Source: Callorhinus ursinus
Lineage: Eukaryota > Chordata > Mammalia > Carnivora > Otariidae
DNA: 64,000 nucleotides
NCBI RefSeq assembly: GCF_003265705.1
Contig: NW_020312867.1
Location: forward strand, 7,034,819-7,098,818
Reading direction: 5' to 3'
Positions 22,810-33,718 of the stretch are shown piece by piece (the stretch's first letter is position 1; each line of letters starts with the position of its first letter). The notes below the pieces were generated by a model, which saw only the letters and a program-made list of their open reading frames with translations, had not been told where the DNA came from and searched no databases. The position numbers and the translations under genes are program-made.

Positions 22810-23870
22810 TTGCCTTTTCATTTATTCATTTAGCAAATGCTTACTAAGTATCTTACTCCATGCCAAGCACCATTCTAGCTACTGGGAATATCTGCCTTCG
22901 TGAAGTTTATATTCTAAAAAGATAGAGTGATCATGGAGAATGGAGGGTGGCGAGGCAGCATTTGGGGGAGGGGTTGGGTTTTGTTTCTTGTTTTATTTAT
23001 TTATTTTATTCATTTTTAAAGGTTTTACTTGTCAGAGAGAGAGAGAGCACAAGCATGGGGAGCGGCAGGCAGAGGGAGAAGGAGGCTCCCCACTGAGCAA
23101 GTTCCCCCCTGATGCGGGACTTGATCCCAGGACCCCAGGATCATGACCTGAGCTGAAGGCAGACACTCAACTGACTAAGCCACCCAGGCGTCCCTTTTGT
23201 TTCTTGTTTTAAATAGAGAGTGATTGGAAAAGGCTTTTCTGAGGAGGAGGCATGTGCACAGACATCAACATGATCTGAAGGAACAAACCATGTATCAATC
23301 TGTGGTAAGAACATTCCAGACAGGGAACAAGTACAGAGGCCTCAAGTTGAGAAGGATATGCCTGGTATGTTTGAGGAAGAGCAGAGGAGGTGAGTGTGGC
23401 TAGAACAGAGTGAGCAGAGGAGAAAGTGGTAGAAGGTGAAGGTTTATGTGAGCCATGGTGGGACGCTGGCTCCTCCTCTGGGTGAGATGGGAAGGCAGTG
23501 GAGTGTTTTGACTAGACGGAATGTGGCTGCTCTGGGGAAGGACCCTGGGGGCAGAGGTGAGAAGCTGGGAGGCCAGTAAGGAGGTTGTTACAACAATACA
23601 GGCAGAAAATGGTGTTGGCTTGAACCAAATGACCGCGGTGGAGGTGGTGAGAAGTGGTGGGATTCTGGATAAATTAAAAATACAAATTCAAAGGAATTTG
23701 CTAACAGATCAGAACTAGGGAGGATTTAGCAATGACTCTAAGGTGTTCCAGGCTTCAGCACCTAGAAGGGTGAAACTACCACCATTTACTAAAAAGGGAA
23801 AAGATTGCAGAAAGAACAGGGTCCCTTTTGGAGGGTAGGGAGAGGGGGTTGAGAATTTTCAATATATTTA
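22810..23870 (-). repeat. Long L2 including ORF2 remains
   Basis: TTTATTCATTTAGCAAATGC, GAGGAGGAGGCATGTGC, GTGGCTAGAACAGAGTGAGC, CAACAATACAGGCAGAAAATGG and GGTGGAGGTGGTGAGAAGTGG follow reverse L2 for about 1 kb. Confidence 0.8.
22996..23194 (-). mobile_element. CAN-SINE inside the L2
   Basis: TSD TTTTGTTTCTTGTTTTA at about 22979-22995 and 23195-23211. Confidence 0.94.
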
Positions 23871-24650
23871 TTTACATTTTTTTAAGTTGAATCAATTGAT
23901 AGGAAAATGCTAATAAGAACAATGATATATGAATAAGGCCAAAACAGTGATGGCTGAAATTGTAGGTAGAGTGGACGAGATGTGTCTGTGCTTCCTTTCA
24001 GCTCTAAAAGGCTGCTTTGGTGATTTCAGACCGCGCAGTCATCCATTCATGAAGAATGGGAACTTGAGACTCAGCCTAGAATGTAATCAATGCAGAAGGA
24101 ATGACAGGAGATGAATCCCTTGGGTCAGGCTTACCCCTTGGAACGACTTGGGAAGTTCCTGCACACATCCTGGCCTGCAGGCACTGCCTCATTCACTCGC
24201 TCACCCACTGGGCACCTTCTGCCTAGTAGGCCCTGGACACGGCACAGCTCTGATGCCCCTGCTCTCTATCTTTACCTCCACCCCCACCCGGGTCTGGCTC
24301 CTCTGCGGCCCTTCAGGTCCCTAATGGTTGGGTGATGTGTCTGCTGAAAGTGGGTGGCCACAGTGTAGTCAGACCCTGCCCTTCCTTTGTCTCTGTCCAG
24401 CCCCTGCCTTCCTCCTCTCATTGCCATCCACCCCTCGGGGCCTGGAGCGCAAATGGCTTTGCTTCCATGAGAGAAATGATTTTGTCTCTTTCTTCATCCC
24501 ATAGAGTTCCCATAGTTATCAAGCTGGGGAAAAAAAAACCCTCAAAGGCCTTTCCGTCTGCCTTTTGTAGGTGAGAAACAAGGCCAGAGAGACTAGCAAC
24601 TCCCCTAGCCCACAACTAGTCCATCAGCAAATCCTTTCAGCTCTACTTCT

Positions 24651-24742
24651 TTTTTTTTTTTTTTTTAAGTAAGCTATATACCCAACCTGGGACTTGAGCT
24701 CATGACCTTGAGATCAAGAACCATATGCTTTACCAACCTCAG
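24651..24742 (-). mobile_element. Short tRNA-related CAN-SINE
   Basis: Poly(T), AAGTAAGCTATATACCC, CTGGGACTTGAGCTC and CCTTGAGATCAAG. It sits between target copies CTCTACTTCT (24641) and CTCGACTTTT (24743). Confidence 0.8.
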
Positions 24743-24752
24743 CTCGACTTTT

Positions 24753-24915
24753 ATTTTTTTAAAGATTTTATTTATTTATTTATTTGAGAGAGAGAGCACG
24801 AAGTGGGGAGAAGCAGACTCCCCACTGAGCAGGGAGCCTGATACGGGGCTCCATCCCAGGACCCTGAGATCATGACCTGAGCAGACGCTTAACCAGCTGA
24901 GCCACCCAGGTACCC
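24753..24915 (-). mobile_element. CAN-SINE
   Basis: AAAGATTTTATTTATTTATT to GAGCCACCCAGGTACCC. Target copies CTCGACTTTT (24743) and CTCTACTTTT (24916) flank it. Confidence 0.92.
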
Positions 24916-24925
24916 CTCTACTTTT

Positions 24926-24953
24926 AGTATATGTGCTGCCGAAGTGAGCACGG
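24926..24953 (-). repeat. Second U6 snRNA 5' fragment
   Basis: The minus strand starts CC then GTGCTCACTTCGGCAG and ends CACATATACT: U6 nt 1-26 with the same single difference as the copy at 1091. It is flanked by CCCCTCTACTTTT at 24913-24925 and 24954-24966, a target-site duplication. Confidence 0.88.
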
Positions 24954-24966
24954 CCCCTCTACTTTT

Positions 24967-25835
24967 AAAAATAAATTCTGATCTGACTGCTGCTCACCAG
25001 CTTCCCTGGCACCATCCTAGCTAAATCGCTATCATATTTCCCTTGGATGACTACATCACCTTCTCACCAGATTTCTTGCTTCCACCCTTGACCCTGTAGG
25101 TCTCCACCAGCAGCCAGAGGGAACCTGTTAAAACCAAAGTGGGATGCCTTGGCGGCTCAGTCAGTTTGGCGTCTCGGCTCAGGTCATGATCCCGAGGTCC
25201 TGGGACTGAGTCCCGCGTTGGGCTCCTTGCTTGGCAGGGAGCCTGCTTTTCCCTCTGCCTGCCATTCCCCCTGCCTGTGCTCACACTGTCTCTCTGACAA
25301 ATAAATAAATAAAATCTTTAAAAAAACAAAAAACAAATCAAAGTTAGATCATGTCCCTGCAGTGTTCCTATGTCACTCCAAGGGCAAAACCAAGTTCTTA
25401 AATGGCATTCAAGGCCCTGCATAGTCTGTCTACTGCCAGACCCCATCGCTACCATTCTCCCATCATTCACTTCACTGTAGTCAGGCTGGCATTCCTGGAG
25501 TGCCTGTATTCCTGCCTTGGGGCCTTTGCAGTTGTTCTTCCCACTGCTCTCCTCAGATCCTTGTGATGCCTGTACCCTCACTTCATTCAGGGCCCTGATC
25601 AAATGTCACCTCCTCAAGAACCTTTCCCAGACTACAAGTTCTAATCCTCACGTCTTCCATGTTTCTGTCTAACCCTTTTAGTGCTTATCACCATCTGACA
25701 CATTTATTTATTGCCTATCTCCTCCCGTTAAATTGTAAACTCATGTAGGTAGGAATGTTCATCTGATTTAGTCACTGCTTTATCACCAGTGCCTGGCATT
25801 TAGTGAGTATTTAGTAAAGATTTATGGAATGAATG
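24967..25835 (+). repeat. L2, split by a SINE
   Basis: CACCAGCTTCCCTGGCACC...CAGCCAGAGGGAACC | SINE | GGCATTCAAGGCCCTGCATAG, TTGGGGCCTTTGCAG, AAATGTCACCTCCTC and AGTGAGTATTTAGTAAAG: nearly the whole L2 3' region. Confidence 0.88.
25141..25334 (+). mobile_element. CAN-SINE
   Basis: TSD AAACCAAAGT at 25131-25140 and AAATCAAAGT at 25335-25344. Confidence 0.93.
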
Positions 25836-26244
25836 AGTGTCCAGAGCTAGCAGGGCAGCTTGTCTGGTCCTTCCTATAGCCTCACAGCTCAACCCACAAA
25901 GGGGTCATGATCTGTCTTAGAAAACTCACTCAGGTAAGAGCTCCACCAGAGCTACTTGGCATCACTTTTATTTCCAAGATAATGGCAGATAAAGGGAGGG
26001 ACTGGCCTTGCAGAGGCTGGGTGGGGAGCAGCTCTGAGCAGCCATGGCACACCTCTCCCTTTCCCACCCACAAAGCACCCAGGGACCCAGGGAGCATGCC
26101 TCTTCTCTTCCCTGTCCTCAAAGTTATCTCTGACTTCCAGGGCCCGAAAATAGCAGATCTTCATGAAATAGTGGGCAGGTGAAAGGGGAAAGGAAGGAGG
26201 AGCTTAGTAACATCCCTCTGCATCTGTCCTATTGCACTGGCAAA

Positions 26245-26410
26245 TTTAACATGTTTTGGAGTCAGACCCCCTCACTCAGTAGCTGGTCATCTTAGGCAAA
26301 ATCTCATCACCTCTCTGAATCTTAGCTTCCTCATTAGTAAAATGGGGACCGTGCTTACTTGCAAGATTCTGAGAATTCAAGCAGGGGTTCAGTAAATATT
26401 AGCTGTTTTG
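26245..26410 (+). repeat. MIR
   Basis: GGAGTCAGACCCCCTCACTC, CTCTGAATCTTAGCTTCCTC and TCAGTAAATATTAGC. Confidence 0.75.
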
Positions 26411-26487
26411 TGTATTTGTAGCTGTAAAAATTGAGTTGCACGATCAGAGGCACAAATGAGGCCACTCTTTTTTAGCTATAAAAAAAA

Positions 26488-26905
26488 AAATAACAACAGC
26501 TAACATTTATTGAGTTCTGTGAACCATTTACTTCTTGCTGCCAAGCCTGTGATGTAAGCACAGTGTTTTCACTTTATTTTTTTTTAAGATTTTATTTATT
26601 TATTTAAGAGAGCGTGTGCACATGCACGCGGGGGCTGGGGGGGTGGGAGAGGGAGAGGGAGAAGAGAGAATCTCAAGCACACTCCCTGCTGAGTACAGAG
26701 CCTGATATGGGCTCCATCTCATGACCCTGAGATCACGACCAGAACCAAAATCAAGAGTCCAGCGCTCAACCGACTGAGCCATCCAGGTGCCCCACAGTGC
26801 TGTCACTTTATAGGTAGGAACCCTGGCCTGGGGAGGTAAAGGGTCTTGCCCCAGGTCTGTCAAGTAGGCAGTCATAGAGCTGAGGCTAAAACCCATACTG
26901 TCCGA
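26488..26905 (-). repeat. MIR, split by a SINE
   Basis: AGCTAACATTTATTGAGTTCTG on the left and CCTGGCCTGGGGAGGTAAAGG on the right. Confidence 0.75.
26578..26792 (-). mobile_element. CAN-SINE
   Basis: TSD CACAGTGTTTTCACTTTA at 26559 and CACAGTGCTGTCACTTTA at 26793. Confidence 0.93.
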
Positions 26906-27814
26906 CTCCAGGAGTCAGGAGGCCTTTCAGAGGAGTCCCTTTATTCCCTATGGGTCTCAGTTTCCCATCTGTTGAGGGAGGGAGTTGAAATAGACATCTC
27001 TGAACCACAGGATCATGACACATGAATTCTTGAGTGATCCATGTGTCGCATCAGATGGGACAGCAGTTTGCTTTGGGGCCTCCTGGTGGTGGTGGTCTTG
27101 TGCAGTTTATTGGTGCTCTGGGTGTTGACTGAACCTCCCCCCCATCACCGTGCTGCAGACAGTAGTCCAGCTCTCCTGGGACCATCTCAGGCATCTTGCT
27201 ATTCTGTACCTTGAGGCCACTGTTGGACTAGGCTGGGGATGAATTGAGAAGACTAGACGGAACCAGAATGTAGGAAATGCAACCTAGCAGGAACCTTCAG
27301 CTCTGAGTTTTTTGTTACAAGGGGTGTATGTGTGAGCATTCATATGTATAGGGGGGAGGGAAGGGTGTTACAGGGATTTGCTCCCATCCTCAAATCCTCC
27401 AGAGCTGTTGCCTTCTGCTGTGGAATTCCAAACATTTCCGATCAGATAAAGGTGGCTGAAAATACCCGGGACTTGTTTGGACTGGTTGGAGGTGGTGCTA
27501 GGGTGAAGAGGTTGAGGCCCCTGCAAGATCTGGCCTCTGAGGAGCTTGCCCTGGGTCACAGATGTGCATTGCCCTTTTCCCCTAGAATCCTACAGGTTTG
27601 AGGGCAAGACTCAGCAGGCTTCGATGTGGAGGAGAATCAGACTCTTTTATGGCAACATGTCCCTCTATTCCAGAATGTTGCCTCTTACCTTCCACACTAA
27701 TTACTCCGTCTTCTGAATACCCTTCAGAGACAACTCAAGTAGTCACTCAGCTGTCCCTGGGTGAGCTACTTTCATCCTCTTCATGCTGCAGCGCTAGTAG
27801 GAGTCCTTGGGATG

Positions 27815-27960
27815 ATCCCCTTAATTTTACAGATGGGGAAAGTCCCAGACTTTCCCAGTATCCCAGATAGGGGGCCTAAGCAAGCCAGTGATAGTGCTGG
27901 GACACGAAACCCACATCTGCTGACTCTCTGCCTGGTGTTCTCTTCTTAACAGCATGCGGC
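27815..27960 (-). repeat. MIR
   Basis: TTTTACAGATGGGGAAAGTCCC, GGGACACGAAACCCAC and ATCTGCTGACTCTC. Confidence 0.65.
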
Positions 27961-28456
27961 ACTGATCAGCACCAGATGAGGTGGTGGGGATAGCTTTGGG
28001 TGGAAATGAGAAGGGAACGGCTGTTTTGGACCATGGAGTACTTGGAGGCATAGACCCCAGAAGGAAACAGAGTTTTAGGGAGAGGGTTGGCCCTAGGGAC
28101 CAAGTCCCTATTCTTTGATGGTTGCTAACCCCAGTCCCTTCTGCCTGTTGCCTCAACACAATGCAGAAGATGCCTTTTCCAGAACCTTCCCATAAACTTC
28201 CTGTCCCCCTCCCTAAGCCTGGAGGAACTTGGTATCTGGGGAGTCCTGATCACCCTGCCCAATCACCTGGTGTCTCGGGGCCTCCTCCTAGTTTTGCTGG
28301 GCAGTGAGGGTGAGGATGAAGAGAGAGGGAATTGGCCTTTCTTCCCTACCCTCCTCACTGTCCACCAATCAGCTATACTCATCAGCACCTTCTCTGGGCC
28401 CAGCCCTGGGCTAGGCCTGAAGAGACAGAGCTCATGGTCAAAAATGAACAGCTCAA

Positions 28457-28838
28457 AGCAAAATAAGTCAGAGAAAGAAAGACAAATACCATATAATTTC
28501 ACTCATATATGGAATTTAAGAAACAAATGATCATAGAGGAAAAATAGAGACAAACCGAGAAACAGATTCTTAAACGATCATAGAGGAAAAATAGAGGCAA
28601 ACCGAGAAACAGATTCTTAAACGATCATAGAGGAAAAATAGAGGCAAACCGAGAAACAGATTCTTAACTATAGAGAACTGAAGTTTGGGGCGGTGGGGTT
28701 AGGTGAAACAGGTGAAGCGTTAAGGAGTGCTCTTGTCGTGAGGAGCGGAGTGATGTGTGGAAGTGCTGAAGCACTATATTGTACACCTGAAACTAATACC
28801 ACACATATGTTAACTGGAATTTAAACAAAAGCTTTTAA
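28457..28838 (+). mobile_element. L1-type 3' end insertion with internal tandem repeat
   Basis: AATACCATATAATTTCACTC ATATATGG...TTGTACACCTGAAACTAATACC and TTAACTGGAATTTAAAC are carnivore L1 3' text. The 17-bp duplication AAAAATGAACAGCTCAA at 28440-28456 and 28839-28855 is perfect. A 47-bp unit is repeated three times within. Confidence 0.88.
28529..28668 (+). repeat. Three tandem copies of a 47-bp unit
   Basis: Units start at 28529, 28576 and 28623 with GATCATAGAGGAAAAATAGA and end in GAGAAACAGATTCTTAA. Units 2 and 3 are identical; unit 1 has one A/G difference. Confidence 0.95.
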
Positions 28839-28859
28839 AAAAATGAACAGCTCAACAAA

Positions 28860-29010
28860 CTGGCAAGGGAGCTGAAGGAGACTTGGAGGCAGAAAGCAGG
28901 AGTCCTCCTTGAAGAAGTGACCTGGAGGTGAAGACTTAAGAGATAAATAGGAGATACCTTGGCAGAGGGATCAGCATGGGCAAAAGTCCTGAGGCTGAAG
29001 AGAACATGGT
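28860..29010 (-). repeat. L2 fragment
   Basis: AAGAAGTGACCTGGAGGTGAAG and GGCAAAAGTCCTGAGGCTG are reverse L2. Confidence 0.55.
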
Positions 29011-29114
29011 ATGTGAAGAATGAAGCAGCCTGGCCCTAGACAAAGCTGAGGAAATCCTGCAGGGGCTTACAGACCCCGGAGAAGGCTCTAAGACACAAGC
29101 TGAGCCCTGGTCTA

Positions 29115-29290
29115 ATAATAAAAGCAGTAATAATAGCTGACATTTATTCCAAAGTCTGCTCTGTGCCATGCAGAGCTGTAAGAGCCTTATGTGTATTCCT
29201 GTTGAATCCTCATGGTATTCTTGTGAAATAAGCACATCTTTAATCTCCATTTTATAGATGATGTCCAAAGCCAACACATCTTAAGTCTAG
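29115..29290 (-). repeat. MIR
   Basis: ATAGCTGACATTTATTCC...CCTGTTGAATCCTCATGG...CTCCATTTTATAGATG. Confidence 0.75.
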
Positions 29291-29689
29291 TTGCAGGACT
29301 TATTGGGTACCTGCCTACTCTTTGCTCTGGCAGCCCTGCTCAGTAGAGAAATAGAAGTTAATTTGTCACCAGCCTTGGCCTCATCCAGATAGCACTGCCG
29401 CTTTACCAGTGAGGAAATTCTATCGGAGAGGAGCACAACCAGTCCGGGGCCCAGAGCAAGGCCAGCAAAGTTTCCTCTGCCAGGCTGTGGTGACTTCTTG
29501 GGCAGCCCTTGGGGCAGAGCTGGAGTAAAGCAGCAGAAGAAAGGGGACCAAACTTGACGCCAGCCAGTGGGGGGAGGTAGAGGGAAAGAGGCAAATGTTT
29601 TCCCAGAGAGCTGTCCAAAAGTGAAACACTCGGTGTGTAAAGCAGAGATGCCCTAGAGATGACTGTGAACTCCCACGAGTTTGGACCAT

Positions 29690-29805
29690 CTGGAGTGAAA
29701 CAGACCTACTATACTACGTGACCTTGGCACTCCACCTTTCTGAACCCTGTCTAGGAAATGAGGATGTTAGGGATAGCTTGTGTATCACATGGGAAGTTGG
29801 ATGAT
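29690..29805 (+). repeat. MIR fragment
   Basis: CTACGTGACCTTGGCACTCC and CTAGGAAATGAGGATG. Confidence 0.55.
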
Positions 29806-30029
29806 TATGTTATAAGATCACTTTTGAGTCTCTGACTCTTTTTCAAGTGTGAGCCTTGGTCCTCATCCAGGACACTGGGAGAAGAATGAAAGGCTGTGGC
29901 CATCTATCTACTCATGAGAAAATAGGGCATCACCAGGGATGGGATGAGAGAGGGTTGAGATGAGGGAGGCCTCAAAATTCCAGAGAATGAATGCATATGA
30001 GCGTGTAGCAGCCTCCCAGGAGCCATTAA

Positions 30030-30265
30030 GTGCTAGGCTCTAGAGCCAGACTGCCGCATTACAAATCCCAACTCTGCGATTTATGAGCTATAATGACCTT
30101 GGGAGGGTCCCTTGACCTCTCTGCCCTTATTTCCTCATTTCTAACATGGAAAGTAACAATAACACTTCATGGGGTTATTGCAAGGATTAAGTAAATTCGT
30201 ATCCAGAACTAAGCTCTTAGCACTATGCCTGGTACCTGGTAAGTGCTCAGTAAATATCAGTCATC
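30030..30265 (+). repeat. MIR, nearly full length
   Basis: GCTCTAGAGCCAGACTGCC, AAATCCCAACTCTGCGATTTATG, CATGGGGTTATTGC AAGG and GTAAGTGCTCAGTAAATATC. Confidence 0.9.
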
Positions 30266-30669
30266 ACTCCCAGGGAAGGAGGTTGTGAGCCCCTAAATGA
30301 GCATCTGTGCCCCCAATAAATGCTTTTCTGAATTGTCTCTCTCTGCCTGTAAGACTAGCACCCTGGTTCTGAGCTGAGGAGGTGGAGAGCCCACACTCGC
30401 ACTGCTGGGCCTGATAGCTTTCTCAATTCCCCAGCGGAGGTGTTATCTCCTCCCTGCACAACCACTTCCTTTTCTGAGAAATGAGCACATCTGTCAGGCT
30501 TAGCTTCTGAGAACTAATGGTGAGGGAGGAGGCGGGGGAGGGGAAGCTGGCAGCTGACAGGGGCAGAGTTGGAGAAAGATTAACATGAAGTTTGCTGCGA
30601 GGATGTCTCCAAATATTCCCTAAAGCCCAGATGGCTTGAGCCCCCCATGACACCCACTTCAGCCAGTAA

Positions 30670-30800
30670 CAGCGAGGTCACCTTGCTTTACTAAGTGCTT
30701 TCATCCCCTGATCTTACCACCACTGTCTTGGGAGGTCAAAGTAGGAGAAACTGAGGCTCCAAAGTAGAGAGGCCTGCTACGGTGCCCACAGCTGGGCTGG
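30670..30800 (-). repeat. MIR
   Basis: CTAAGTGCTTTCATCCCC...GGAGAAACTGAGGCTCC. Confidence 0.6.
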
Positions 30801-31765
30801 CTAGACTGGTGTCGCCCTGGCACGGTGTGGTCACCCATCTCTGCCTCTGCCCTAACTGAGCTGCCTCTCTAAATTGCCCACATCCAAATCCAACCCCACC
30901 CCTGGTGGAAGAGAGAGGCTGTGTTCCTTTCACATTGCTGAGGGCAACAGCTCCCCCAGGAAAGCCAAGGGAAGTGGATTCCAACCACAAACCTCATTTC
31001 TTCCGAGTCTCCGCCTGCACCTCCCTGCCAAGAGAGTGATAAGTCCTCTCCACTTGCCCCATCCCCCCTTCCTGCCATCTCCCAGGGATCTCCTAACTTG
31101 GCCTCATTTATCTATTCAGCAAGCATGTATCAGCCTCTCCCTCAGGGAAACTGAGGCTAGCAGCAGAAAGTGACTCTGCAAGTGACTCATGGCCTGCCCA
31201 TGCAGAGCCATGACGAGGCCAAGACAAGGTACAGCACTGATGTCTCTGGCACCTCCCTGGGCTGCTAGGAGCCCCTTCCTCTTCTCCACCTACCTCTTTC
31301 CCAAAATAACCAAGCAGGAAGGAAGTGGTGGGCCTGGGCCATCCAGAGTCACCCTAGAGGAAGGAAGGGCCCGTCTGGCACAAGCACTTGTTCCCCCCAC
31401 TGAAGCCAGGACGGAAGGGTTTCACTTTCCCTCCTGGTCTTCGTCACACCCTTTTCCTGTGGCACCCAGTTCCCCTCAGCTGGCTAGGGGCCAGAGCTCA
31501 TTCATTCAGCTGGTGGCCTCGGGCAACCTTCCCCCTCCTAGAGGGACTCAGGATTATAGCCTTGGCCCAGAATATGGGGTTTGCTGCTGCATGTACTGGA
31601 CCTTGCAACTGACTTCCCCACACACCCTCTTTGGGCAGGTCTCTTGGTCTCTCTGAGCCTCCGTTTACCTGGGTGTAGATCAAGGTCCTCCTTCAGTAAT
31701 AGAAGTGCATGCACCGGGCCCACGATGGGGCCTTGAAAAGTATCGTCCTTTTGAAAGTGAACACA

Positions 31766-31969
31766 TGGGCTCCTGGGTGACTCTGTTGGTTCAGCATCTG
31801 CCTTCGGCTCAGGTCATGATCCCAGGGTCCTGGGATCGAGCCCCGCATCGCGCTCTCTGCTCATCTGAGAGCCTGCTTCTCCCTCTCCCACTCCCCCTGC
31901 TTGTGTTCCCTCTCTCGCTGTGTCTCTCTCTGTCAAATAAATAAATAAAATCTTTAAAAAAGGAAGAAA
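31766..31969 (+). mobile_element. CAN-SINE
   Basis: TSD GAAAGTGAACACA at 31753-31765 and 31970-31982, perfect. Confidence 0.95.
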
Positions 31970-31994
31970 GAAAGTGAACACAGTCCTTTATGGA

Positions 31995-32220
31995 GGTTGG
32001 AAGCAAAGACACTGGAGCCAGACTATTGGTGCAGGCAACCCAGCCACTGTGTGACCTCGGGAAAGTCACAGATTATCTGAGGGCTGCAGGTCCATCAGCT
32101 GTATGATGGGTTAATGACAGTACCCACTGCCCTGCGTGGAGACAGTTCAGTGAACTGATCTACAAAAAGGACCGAGGAGTACTTTCCTTGCAGGGTAAGT
32201 GCTCAGAAAGCATCTGCTGC
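31995..32220 (+). repeat. MIR
   Basis: ACACTGGAGCCAGACTATTGG, CCACTGTGTGACCTCGGG and GTAAGTGCTCAGAAAGC. Confidence 0.8.
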
Positions 32221-32284
32221 CACTGCCACTGTGTAGGTTAGGTTCTCTGTAGGTAGGCACAGCAGGGACTGGGGTGGCAGGGTC

Positions 32285-32450
32285 AGACATCAGAATGGGC
32301 AGGTCAGAACTCAGACAAATCCCAGTGCCTCCACTTCCATGATAGAGGGTGGGTGAACTCTGAGGCCTCCATTTTCACATCTGTGAAACGAGGCCATTGA
32401 TAAATAGTATGAGGATTAAATGAAAATAGTCCTTCATTTAAATGTTCACC
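32285..32450 (+). repeat. MIR
   Basis: CTCTGAGGCCTCCATTTTCACATCTGTGAAACG and TATGAGGATTAAATG. Confidence 0.6.
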
Positions 32451-32467
32451 TAAAATAGATTCATTTA

Positions 32468-32742
32468 GGGGCGCCTGGGTGGTTCAGTCGGTTGAGTGTC
32501 TGACTCTTGATTTCAGTTCAGGTCATGATCTCATGGGTTGTGAGATGGAGCTCTGCAGCCCTGCATCAGGCTTCACGCTCAGTGGGGACTTGGCTGGAGC
32601 TTCTCTCCCTCTGTCCCCCCCCCCCGCCCCGCTCCCCCCCCACCCCGCTCGCCCTCATTGCACGCACATGCGCACTCCCGCGCGCGCTCTCGCTCTCTCT
32701 CTCTCTCTCTCTCGGGTAAATAAATCTTTATAAAAAAATTTT
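32468..32742 (+). mobile_element. CAN-SINE 1 of a five-copy cluster
   Basis: GGGGCGCCTGGGTGGTTCAG with long C and CT runs and a CpG-rich GCGCGCGCTCTCGC segment. Target word AAAATAGATTCATTTA at 32452-32467. Confidence 0.93.
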
Positions 32743-32945
32743 AGCGGCGCCTGGGTGGCTCAGTTGCTTAAGCATCTGCCCTTGGCTCAGGTCATGATCC
32801 CCGAGTCCCAGAATCGAGTCCCACATCGGGGTTCCTGCTGAGCAGGGAGTCTGCTTCTCCCTCTTCCCTTCACCCCACTCATGCTAACTCTCACCCTTTC
32901 TCTCTCTAGTAAATAAAATCTTTAAATAAGTAAATCTTTAAAAAT
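32743..32945 (+). mobile_element. CAN-SINE 2 of the cluster
   Basis: GCGGCGCCTGGGTGGCTCAG to AAATAAAATCTTTAAATAAG. It sits in the tail of SINE 1 and is followed by AAAATAGATTTATTTA (32946-32961), which repeats the outer target. Confidence 0.92.
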
Positions 32946-32961
32946 AAAATAGATTTATTTA

Positions 32962-33064
32962 GGGAGTGCCTTGCTGGCTCAGTCAGTAGAGCATGCAGTT
33001 CTTGATCTTGGGGTTGTGAGTTCAGGCCCCATGTTGGGCATAGAGCTTACTTAAAAAAAAATTA
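32962..33064 (+). mobile_element. Short tRNA-related CAN-SINE 3 of the cluster
   Basis: GGGAGTGCCTTGCTGGCTCAG, GTTGTGAGTTCAGGCCCC and ACTTAAAAAAAAATTATAG. Confidence 0.88.
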
Positions 33065-33188
33065 TAGCAGCACCTGGCTGGCTCAGTAGGTGGAGCATGT
33101 GACTCCAGATTTCAAGGTTGTGAGTTCGAGTCTCACGTTGGGTGTGAGATTACTTAAAAATAAAATCTTTTAAAAAAATTGTAAAACA
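33065..33188 (+). mobile_element. Short tRNA-related CAN-SINE 4 of the cluster
   Basis: CAGCACCTGGCTGGCTCAG, GTTGTGAGTTCGAGTCTC and ACTTAAAAATAAAATCTTTT. Confidence 0.88.
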
Positions 33189-33391
33189 GGGGCGCCTGGG
33201 TGGCTCAGTCGTTAAGTGTCTGCCTTCGGCTCAGGTCATGATCCCAGGGTCCTGGGATTGAGCCCCACATTGGGCTCCCTGCTCAGTGGGAAGCCTGCTT
33301 CTCCCTCTCCCACTCCCCTTGCTTGTGTTCCCCCTCTCGCTGTCTCTCTCTCTCTGTCAAAAAAATAAATAAAATCTTTAAAAAAAAATTA
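33189..33391 (+). mobile_element. CAN-SINE 5 of the cluster
   Basis: Full-length. It ends in the A tail before AAAACAGATTCATTA (33392-33406), a third copy of the outer target word. Confidence 0.94.
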
Positions 33392-33406
33392 TAAAACAGA
33401 TTCATT

Positions 33407-33630
33407 AAGAATGGCACCTGCTGTGCTCAGGGTACAGCATCAGGTTCTGGAGATACAAGGGACAAGACCAGACACAGTCTAGTGGGGGAGACAGGACAAA
33501 AAATACTCAAATGAATGTGATTATACATGGAATCAGGGAATATGACCTAGTCAAGGTAAAGTGCTTTAGCTCAGTGCTCAGCGTAAAACATTCAAATGTG
33601 TAATAAAGGGTCAGCTGCCATAATAGCACT
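33407..33630 (-). repeat. L2 fragment
   Basis: GCTCAGGGTACAGCATCAGG and CAGTCTAGTGGGGGAGACAGG are reverse L2. Confidence 0.55.
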
Positions 33631-33639
33631 TGTTATTAT

Positions 33640-33718
33640 TTTATTATTTAACAAGTGAGGACACTGGGCTGCTCAAGGTCACACCACTAGTAAGCAGCAT
33701 GGAAACGTGGGAGGTCAG
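33640..33718 (-). repeat. MIR fragment, cut by the next SINE
   Basis: AACAAGTGAGGACACTGGGCTGC and AGGTCACACCACTAGTAAG. Confidence 0.6.

Noticed and set aside
28529..28668. CRISPR-like array
   Set aside because: Contiguous 47-bp tandem units without spacers inside a mammalian L1; not CRISPR.
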